Part shown: positions 53,219-61,198 of the stretch, piece by piece | How the letters are laid out: every line of letters starts with the position of its first letter | Position numbering within the stretch: position 1 is the stretch's first letter | NCBI RefSeq assembly: GCF_000218685.1 | Contig: NW_006763311.1 | Location: 71,980-133,177, forward strand | Length of the DNA stretch: 61,198 nucleotides | Source of the DNA: Serpula lacrymans var. lacrymans S7.9 | Taxonomy: Eukaryota; Basidiomycota; Agaricomycetes; Boletales; Serpulaceae | Direction: 5' to 3' | Translations under genes and position numbers: made by a program | The notes under the pieces: generated by a model | Told to the model about the DNA's origin: nothing | The model's database searches: none | Seen by the model: only the letters and a program-made list of their open reading frames with translations

Positions 53219-56056
53219 ATGCCACCAGCTCCAAAGAGCGGTTCTGCACTTTTTCTGGGACTCGAGCTTGCCACAGATCAGTTACGTGCTTCAATCGTCG
53301 ACGAGAGCTTGGAGCTTGTGGGCGTAGAATGCGTTGACTTCGATGCAGAACTGTCGGAATATCAGTACGTTCGATCATTTGGGATGTGCTTTGGAGGGCT
53401 TCGATTGCGCAACGTCTTCCTTTCATGCTCGCTTTTACATCCTTATTCAGAGCTGCTAGAATAACTGGTCTTCTATTGCTTTCTTTATAGGACTCAGGGT
53501 GGTATATTCACGACTCCTGGCGATGCATACACCACCCCGGTAGAGATGTGGGTCAAGGCTCTCGGTGCGTAGTGATCTCGCGGAATCAAATTTTTTTTCG
53601 TGCACTTACATTTTTGGATTTCCCGGATTTTGCCCGATCGTCCGCCACGTGCGCTTAAACTCTTACCGCCATTTTGGGCAGACGTTTTACTGGATAAAAT
53701 TCACAGAAATTACGACGTTAGCAGAATAAAATCTATTGGCGGTTCTGCACAGGTATGTTATAATACCCTGCCTAGAGTAACAACTACTTCACTGTTTGTT
53801 TATTTACCTGAAAACTGCAGCATGCTATCGTGTGGTGGAAATCCACACCCATCCCTTCTTTTCCCGCTTTAGACTCTCGTCTGCCATTCAACTCCCAGAT
53901 ATCATCGAATACTCTGTCCCTCCCTAGCACACCAGTTGCACAAGATACCTCCGCTCATACTCACGCGCTTGCACTAGAGGCTCTGCTTGGTGGCCCAGAT
54001 CTTATGGCTGCTCGTGTAGGTACTTGTGCGCACGCATCTCTCCTAGCAGCCCAACTTCTCCGAGTTCGTGAGTCATGGCCGTCGGATGTCTGGGCGCGGA
54101 CAGGCAAGGTACAACTCGCGAGTTCGTTCCTAGGAAGTCTAATTGTAGGGAAGTGGATTAGCATGGGCGAGGCAGAAGCGTGTGCTACAGGGATGTGGGT
54201 TCATGGGGGTCCTGGTGGGGGAGGGCATTGGGATGATGGAGTCCTTGAAATCGTTGGAGGTAGTCGAGAAGAAGGCAGGAGGATTAGAGGGTGGCTCGGT
54301 GAAATAGACTTCTCAGGAGGACGCAGGATTGGTAATGTGTCGAGATACGTGTCGGAGCGATATGGATTTGACCCAGGTATGATCTTTTTAATTTTTATCA
54401 GACTCTATCTCCAACTCCTGATTATCTTTCAGAAACCACTGTGACCCCATTTACGTCGGATTATCTATCCGCTTATCTCTCTCTGTGTCCTTCACCCACT
54501 GACACGGTTTTGTCTTTCGGGCCTATGGATGTATTGCTCACCCCGGCTCAACATTATCTACCTACCAGGTTATACAGTCTTTTCCCTCATCCCGCGCAAG
54601 ACCCAAGCGAGAAAAGAAGGTACATTGCAATGTTAACCAGTAGGTAGGTGGTATAATTTGCTTTAATGAACAGGGATGGGCAACTCGAACTTATGTCATT
54701 AGGAATGCGGATGTTCCGAGAGCGCTCGTGAGAGACATGTACACAAAAAGTTGGAGTGCTTTCGACAGGCTTGTCGCCATCGTACCTCCTGGCGGATCCA
54801 TTGGGTGAGGATTTTCGCCTGTTCATCCTTATCTCAGTTGAATAATCGTTGTCGTAAGCCTCGATGACAAACTGTTTAGTTTTTGGCTGTTGCAAGGTGA
54901 CAGTTATCCTCTGTCTCACGTCAAAGGCATTTTCCGCTTTGAAACTGGTATCAAAGTCAACGAATTCCGTGATTTGCGTGCGAATCCAAGATGTCTTCTT
55001 GAGAGCCAGGTACTCTCTTTCCGAGTGCGGTGGTCTCGTATGATCGCAACAGGTGTACTGGGTTCAAACTCTGGGCGCAACCGAGGGAACGTCGCGCAAA
55101 CTCCCATTCCAAGCCCACCACCACTTGGACAGCAATCACAACAACAGCAATCTAATTCTCGTTTTCCTTCAATCGCTCAAAGCCTCGGTCTCCCTTTCGA
55201 CCCATACGACTATTCACCTTTGCCCGCTCGTATGCTGGTGACTGGTGCCGCTGCAAACTTCCCCTCCGTTGCGAATCTCGTTGGTGACGTATTCAATGCC
55301 CCTGTATTCATGCCCAATACCCAGGTGGACTCGGCACAAGTTGTTCCTCACCGTAATGCTCCTGCGCCAGGCTTCCCTGGACGCGCATCTCTTGGAGGAG
55401 CATATGTAGCCAGGTGGGTTTGGGGAAAAGAGCGTGGGAGCGCAACTGGAACGGGTCGTGGACTTGGTGGATTTGAAGAAGAGATTCGTAGGTTACTGGG
55501 TAAACGGTGGGTCGCCAGCGGAGGCATGCAGTTACGGACGAACATCAACGGCATAGCTGGTGGCAACGCCAGTAGTGGTGCGAATAGTGGCACCAGCACA
55601 CCATATGGACATAGTGGACCGCGTTCTGCGCTAGGCTCGACAGTGTTTGTTGAGGAGGAGGAAGATGAGATGGAAGAGATGGAAAGACTTGGTGCAGGCT
55701 TGGGCGCTGGGCTGAATGCTTCGGTGTTCGCGGGTGGATTTGCAGACAGAGATCTCGGGAGAATGAGGACGGCGACGGGATCGACGATGGATACGAATAT
55801 TAGTGTTGGGTCCGGCGGTGCCCCTTCCACGGCATTTACGACCCCAGATATGAACGCACTTCCGGGAGCATCGACCCCCGTACAGTCTGGGACTACAACA
55901 CTGACACCAGTTACTGCTATGCCTACTGGAGATGCAGAGGCACAGATAGGACTTGCGAAGGTGGCGGAACCAGATGTGGATGCTTTTATGACTTATGCTG
56001 CTATTGTACCGGAATATTGCAGACTGGAGGGGATGTTGTTTAAATCACTTGTGTAA
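53219..56056 (+). CDS. D-xylulose kinase (FGGY family) with low-complexity inserts
   Basis: Seven exons: 53219-53364, 53491-53564, 53692-53753, 53821-54376, 54433-54619, 54703-54804, 54859-56056, giving 774 aa. It phosphorylates D-xylulose to xylulose 5-phosphate in pentose use (family knowledge: yeast XKS1, human XYLB). Seen: GLELATDQLRASIVD at the N-terminus; GGIFTTPGDAYTTPVEMWVKAL; SIGGSAQHAIVWW; MWVHGGPGGGGHW; YGFDPETTVTPFTSDYL; LLQGDSYPLSHVKGIF; MLVTGAAANFPSVANLVGDVF (the second FGGY lobe). The protein is longer than the usual ~540-600 aa because of a Gln/Pro/Ser insert before the second-lobe signature and a Gly/Ser/Thr/Glu insert of about 140 residues near the C-terminus. Confidence 0.93.
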
Positions 56057-57418
56057 GTATCTTCGCAAATAGGAGAAGTGGTCAGGTGAAGGAGGGGATA
56101 AAATTACACCATTTGCTACTCGCTGTATATATAGGAATCTTGCAATAGTTACGAACGCTGGCTTGTTTCGTCTCAACGCAAATATCAGTTCAAGTTGTAA
56201 CTTGAGCTTATCAGTCATACGCGAGGCTTGCTGATGGCTAAGGCTTGTTTGTGTTCCAAGAAGCCACGAATCTTCGCTGAGAAATATGCTTCATTCGCCT
56301 CTGGTAGATTGAACGGATTACACTGAGCGCGGGGGCCATCTGACATGGTAGCAAAGCTCTGAAGTGGTTATATGTCATAGCCATGTTCGGATGGAGACGC
56401 GACAGTTTAGGTTGAAATCGAAGTTGTGTCGCGTCGCGCCGCAATTTCTATCATTTTGTATGTACTTTGTATATCTGCAGATCTGACTGGGTTTGACGTG
56501 TTGACAGTCCACACTGACTGTTTTCCAGTGGCAAAATATGTCCATGACAATTGCTCGTGTCTGTTGAACGCACGACACGCAATCATTATGATAATGCACA
56601 GTAAGTACATTTTTAAAATTATCAGGCCTACGTTCGGTACCGGTGGTTTAGCTCATACGCTTTAAAGGATCGATGAAAGAAAATGTCAAGTAATTATTCT
56701 CCCATCGCACTCCCCGAATGGTATGAAAATGTTGACATACAGTTGATATTAATTAATATTGACCTTGATAGTCCGCAAGAGGAGGCGCGGGCGTCACCAT
56801 CATTCGCAACTATTGCGCGTAGTCGCATTCAGATATGTTATAGCGGAAACTACCCCGTCGTCACGGATTTCTCGTCTTGATGTCTCGATACGCTTGACAA
56901 CTATCAATGGTACCCATACAACGTCAACGTGGAAATCTTGGACTCCGAAAATGAATTCCGGGAACATTTGCAAGGCCTCGAGGGGGGAATAGTAAGTCAT
57001 ACCCTAAAAAGGTCTTCCTCGGGGAGCTCGGATGGGTCCTGTACATGTTGACTATGTTTCACCCATTCATTTCAGTCCAGACTGAGCTTTTCGGAGTCGA
57101 CGCGTGGATTTCTTGCATCGAGTTTTGGGCGAGGGGTTTCATTTTGGATTGGACTGACCCCTCCTGCATCTGCCGTGTATAGATTTTCCTGCAGCCCCAA
57201 TACAATTTTCTTAGCCGCCAATACACCAATCTTATCTATGCTCATTCAATCACACAGGTCTTGAGAATTCGCCCTATACAATAGCGGATGTCTCGGCAAT
57301 TTAGCTAATGCAATGGCAGATAGATCTTACAGACACTTGCACGACATTCGCAGTATCCGAACAGTATAAAATCCTTGCTTGTAAGTGAGTTTTTCTGTTC
57401 ATAAGTCCTTTGTTAACC
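56057..57418. other. Intergenic, 1.36 kb
   Basis: Short frames only. Around 56690-56995 two overlapping frames could be a decayed coding fragment (EWYENVDIQLILINIDLD, then VEILDSENEF in another frame), but I recognise no family. Confidence 0.45.
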
Positions 57419-59002
57419 ATGCTCTCATCTACTATCATTTCATTCGCTCTATGCATCTTCAAATCGCTTCTGGAAAGCGATGCCTTGGTTGTCCCAAGCG
57501 TCTCTGGGGATGAGTCTTCCTTCAAGGGCTTCGCCTTCACTGCCCATGTAAAACCAAAGTTTAATGACCAGAGCGCAAACAACAACTCTTCTGTAACTCT
57601 TACCAATGAAGGCGATATGGAGGTATTGTTATGACTCTTGCTTTTTATAATATCGATAACTTACATGTTATACAGTACCTGGGACAAGTGAATGTTGGAG
57701 GACAAGACTTTACGCTCGTCCTCGATACTGGGTCGAGCGACTTGTGGGTTCACAGTACCACCAAAATAAACATCACATCCACTACCGACAGGTACATCAA
57801 TCTGACCTATGGGATTGGTTCTGCAGCGGGAAATGTATCGTACGCACCCGTTACATTTGGGGGATACTCAATTGACAGTCAAGGTAAGCTTTACATACAG
57901 CCCCAGTGTAATCACCGTATGCTTACTGGCTACGATAGCCTTGTTGAATGTCAATAAGACTGACCAGCAGGACGTCCAGGGTATCTTTGGACTTGGTTTC
58001 AATAGCCTGTCAGCTATCTTCACAGAAGTCAACGACCTACAAGCTCGCACTCCTGTCGACAGTATCTTTGCTCAGCACCCCTCCACCTCTAAATTTATCG
58101 GCCTCTCCCTCGAGCGAACAGCAAACCAGGAGGATACAGCCGGTGGTGTGCTGTCCGTTGGCGAGTATGATCCGCAGTACTCGAACATATCTACGAGCGA
58201 GAAGCACCCTATCTTGCCTGCCAACTCGACCCGCTGGACGATCGCGTTGGACGGGATGAACGTTAATGGGAACAATCTGCAGATGAAATCGAATGTTTCC
58301 AGTCAAGAAAACAGCTCTGCAATTGCTCTCATCGACAGTGGAACTAGCTTGGCATATATTCCCACTGATGCTGTGAATGCTATCTACAATAGCATTAATG
58401 GGTCTGTACATGTCCAAACAGCTTCTGGACAAGACTCATGGTTCGTCCCTTGTTTCGGTCAGGCAAACTTGACCTTTGTCTTTGGGTGAGTTCTACCATC
58501 AATCCAGCATCAAGATGCAAACTGATTTCCTTCCTCAGTGAAGAAACGTTTGCTATAAACCCTCTCGAGTTGACTTATCCACTCACTATCAGCGAGGGAG
58601 GCAAACCATATACTGTCTGTATGAGTACTTTCAGGCCGCCTCTGTTCACCGACGGGACGGTCGAGGTAGATTTTCTACTGGGAGATATTTTCATGCGCAA
58701 CGTATACTCTGTGTACGTCCTTGTTCTTATCCTTTTTAAATCGCTCCATACTTATAAACTCTTGTTATAGCTTCAACTTTGGTAATTCCTCATCTGGAGA
58801 CGACGGCAAAGGCGCATCCATCCAATTTTTCTCGCGTACAAACAGAGAACAAGTTGCTAGCGATTTCACCAAGCAGCGCAAGGAGAATCTGCAGTCAATG
58901 CCGCCTTTATTCGACATTAGCAAACTCCATTCGAATGGAAGCCTCGGTGATAGTAGTCAGATCATGTCGCAACTATCTGGTGACGAAGAAAGCAACGTCT
59001 GA
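57419..59002 (+). CDS. Pepsin-type aspartic protease (A1), secreted
   Basis: Five exons: 57419-57622, 57676-57883, 57939-58485, 58539-58712, 58771-59002, giving 454 aa. The N-terminus MLSSTIISFALCIFKSLLES looks like a signal peptide, followed by a short propeptide. Catalytic motifs: VLDTGSSDLWV (first Asp), flap region NLTYGIGS with its Tyr, and ALIDSGTSLAYIP (second Asp). FLLGDIFMRNVYSVFNF near the end is the conserved A1 C-terminal strand pair. A ~70-residue Ser/acidic tail follows, with no clear GPI signal. Several NxS/T sites occur. Function: extracellular or vacuolar protein digestion. Both active-site motifs are intact. Confidence 0.93.
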
Positions 59003-59683
59003 GAGCAGTGGTGTGCACGTCTTTCTGTCAATTACTGAAGCGTTACGCTGGATATGATCCAAACTATTATGGATTGGTGAAGTAAATTGCGTTGATCGTT
59101 ATATGTCCTGTCATTTATGACAATATAATACCCTTTCTTTTCGTTATATTTCCTTGGGGATTTAATCTATAATACGCACGAAAGATCATTGCATAACAAC
59201 TTGCTTTATTATCATCTTTGAGAACATACCCGCATTACATTTCAGAATAGCCATTCCCCCCTTATTGTGCTGTCGCGTAGGTGTGTGTAGTACGTGCAAT
59301 AACTAGGTATGATTCTGTCCATTTAGTAAACTAGCATGGTGTCTCACCAAAAGTACAGGTTTCCGCTCATAAATATGACTCACGTCATCAGAAGCGCAAA
59401 ATCTGGCAATCGCTGAACGACAAATGAGTTGGAGGCATATAACAGGCGTGAAAGAGCCAGGCTATTCATCCATAACGTGGGCTGTTTAGGTGAAGATTAA
59501 GGACCCTAATGAGATCCTTCAATGATTTGATGATTAACTTGTCGGTGAAGACGGCGCCGATGACCGCCATACAAGGGCCTGTAGCTGTGGGGATCAAAGT
59601 AGGGCAGCAAGTCGCATTCCTGTAACTAGTGCACTAGAGAAAACAATTAACTTGGCCATAATGGATAATACATTGATTTGCGC
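59003..59683. other. Intergenic
   Basis: AT-rich 3' region of the protease gene. Nothing recognised. Confidence 0.6.
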
Positions 59684-60560
59684 TCAAAAGTGGCGGACAG
59701 ATAAACCACCTTGAAAGGAGGGGTCGAGCCCTGTTCCTATCTCATCCTTGATCATCAGCGAAAGATCCACATTCTCTCCTGCTACTACATTCGCAGGCTG
59801 ATGTATAATGATACCATCAAGCTCGTCATCGATATTGACGAAACGCTCGAAGGAGTGGGTGATGAATGAGCTTTCCTCCCTTCCGGGCATCTGAATATAT
59901 AGCCAAGGATGCTTCAACGACCTTCAACGTTGAACGTAAAGCTTTTTGAAGCACTGGGAGATCCACATTGGCAGACTCCGTTCTGAACTGGGCGAAGATA
60001 GGATGATACAGAGCAATGGGTAGACCTTCAGTATTGGTTCTCAGCGTCGTAACGGCCGTCAAATATATAGATCTTGGTTTCGTTTGGTGACGTGTATATT
60101 CTGTAGACTTGGCGTACTGGGAAGGCGTTGGTCCATTAAGAACTTCGAAAAGCGTCTCATGGAAATTAAGCTTAAAGCAAAACAACAGCCTACAGTCATA
60201 CCAGCACCAACACGTACTACGAGGCATCAGGTCATGGATTTTATCTAATCTCTTCAGACTCTGGCGGCTCAAGTAGCATGACGAAATCGACATAAGGGTC
60301 ACCAGCTTCGTTTCTGCTGGGAACGGAAAGCTTGGCTTCCATGAGTCACACAGTTCTCGATAGGAACGGCTAGTGATTCGTTAAGCACGCACTTTTCAGA
60401 ATTGGATGTTAGCCTAGTCCCATCTCGCCTGTACTTTGACTGGGTTTTGACCTTCTTGAATATCAGTTTTGTTGCATTGCCCACATAAAATGTCTGACCT
60501 TGTCGATATCTCGAGGAAAACGATAGGCTGATATACTGATTGGACGTGGCGGGATCATAT
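59684..60560 (-). pseudogene. Decayed member of a multicopy basidiomycete hypothetical family
   Basis: Three minus-strand frames in order give one protein-like sequence: GQTFYVGNATKLIFKKVKTQ; NFHETLFEVLNGPTPSQYAK, YTRHQ, IYLTAVTTLRTNTEGLPIALYH and FAQFRTESANVDLPVLQKAL; then SFITHSFERFVNIDDELDGI and DPSFQGGLSVRHF. Frame changes and a stop separate them, and no downstream domain is found. I recall similar N-terminal regions in multicopy, sometimes kinase-like, Agaricomycete proteins; unverified. Likely a pseudogene, though a spliced gene is not excluded. Confidence 0.5.
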
Positions 60561-60673
60561 ATGCCATAGCAAAATATCTCTATGTGGACCTCCCAAGCCA
60601 TACTGCGACTCGCAGTTGCGAGAGAGGAGAGCGAAAGCGGATAACCTACACATGCTATACAGTCAAGAAACAA

Positions 60674-61198
60674 AGAAACCGTGGCACAGCCACTTTTAGT
60701 CCATCACTTGTCCGAGTCGTTGAATCACCAACAGACTCATCCAGCTTGAAGTGCATGTTTCGACTTCTGCATGCTCCATAGCTTATATGACGACTGTATA
60801 TTAAGTTTATGGTATAAATCCCGGTTTTGAGCTCTATAACCCCAATGTCAGTCTATAAACGCCCCTCTTCTCTCGCCCTTGTCACCCATTTCATCACCTC
60901 ACCCCAATCTCTCACTCTATATACCCCCGCCCTATCACTCCTCTCTCCATCCCCACTCAACACCTCCTCTGCCCATATGGCATCCTCTTCCAAGAAACGT
61001 TCCCCGCCAGTCTTTTCTACGCGCACATCGAAAACTTGCTCGTCTGGCGTGCTGAAGGAACAATCTGACGAGAGTGAAAGCCGTTTGTTCCAGGGGTAGG
61101 TGCCGAACAGGAGGACAGGTATTGGGGGAGATTGCGACTTTGGTGGCTCCGTCGGTGTGGGTGAAATGGTCGATGAACTCGGTCGAGAAGAGAAGAAA
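60674..61198. other. Window end; possible start of a gene
   Basis: From ATG 60978 the plus strand reads MASSSKKRSPPVFSTRTSK, Ser/Lys-rich, to about 61099. It may be the first exon of a gene leaving the window. Too little to name. Confidence 0.25.

Noticed and set aside
1..61198. tRNA or rRNA genes
   Set aside because: I scanned for the conserved arms and saw none I could defend; the tRNA-like match at 29102 is a primer-binding site.

Overview
This window reads as nuclear DNA of a mushroom-forming basidiomycete (Agaricomycetes, probably Agaricales; inferred). Genes carry many short GT-AG introns of about 50-60 bp. The protein set is typical of the class: a prtT-like Zn2Cys6 regulator, a Tudor-like HVA1 protein, a SulP permease fused to a cyclic-nucleotide-binding domain, a RhoGEF and a pepsin-type protease. 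Roughly half of the window is transposon or repeat sequence. Exon coordinates below were worked out by hand from splice signals and reading-frame continuity.

Layout. 1-1657: LTR of a Ty3/gypsy family, cut by the window edge. 1762-2984: small Cys-rich gene. 3240-4770: minisatellite and other tandem repeats. 4864-16037: complete, young Ty3/gypsy element on the minus strand with two 1819-bp LTRs, a gag-protease ORF and a pol ORF. 16042-17223: repeat and pseudogene debris. 17248-28634: three intact host genes (alpha/beta hydrolase, RhoGEF, SulP-STAS-cNMP transporter). 29085-35928: dead Ty1/copia element, itself interrupted by a copia-type solo LTR (in the gag zinc knuckle) and by a gypsy solo LTR (in the integrase). 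35930-36223: Helitron helicase scrap. 36224-38050: another gypsy LTR. 38051-41097: no gene recognised. 41098-59002: intact host genes (Zn2Cys6 regulator, conserved unknown protein, HVA1/Tudor-like protein, xylulokinase, aspartic protease). 59684-60560: decayed hypothetical gene.

Most interesting signal. The U3 part of the gypsy LTR carries a 543-bp ORF (180 aa) with a strong ATG context and an N-terminal hydrophobic segment. It lies upstream of the LTR TATA box. All five LTR copies keep it at exactly 543 bp although the LTRs differ in total length. It is open in four copies. The two diverged open copies compared codon by codon differ by 9 synonymous and 3 nonsynonymous changes, while the copy with a stop codon has lost that bias. 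This points to a functional protein encoded inside a fungal LTR, laid out like the LTR-encoded sag gene of mouse mammary tumour virus. The same element also has a 78-codon single-pass membrane ORF overlapping the end of gag in another frame.

The host genes do not form an obvious pathway or cluster; they look like ordinary chromosomal neighbours separated by transposon islands.
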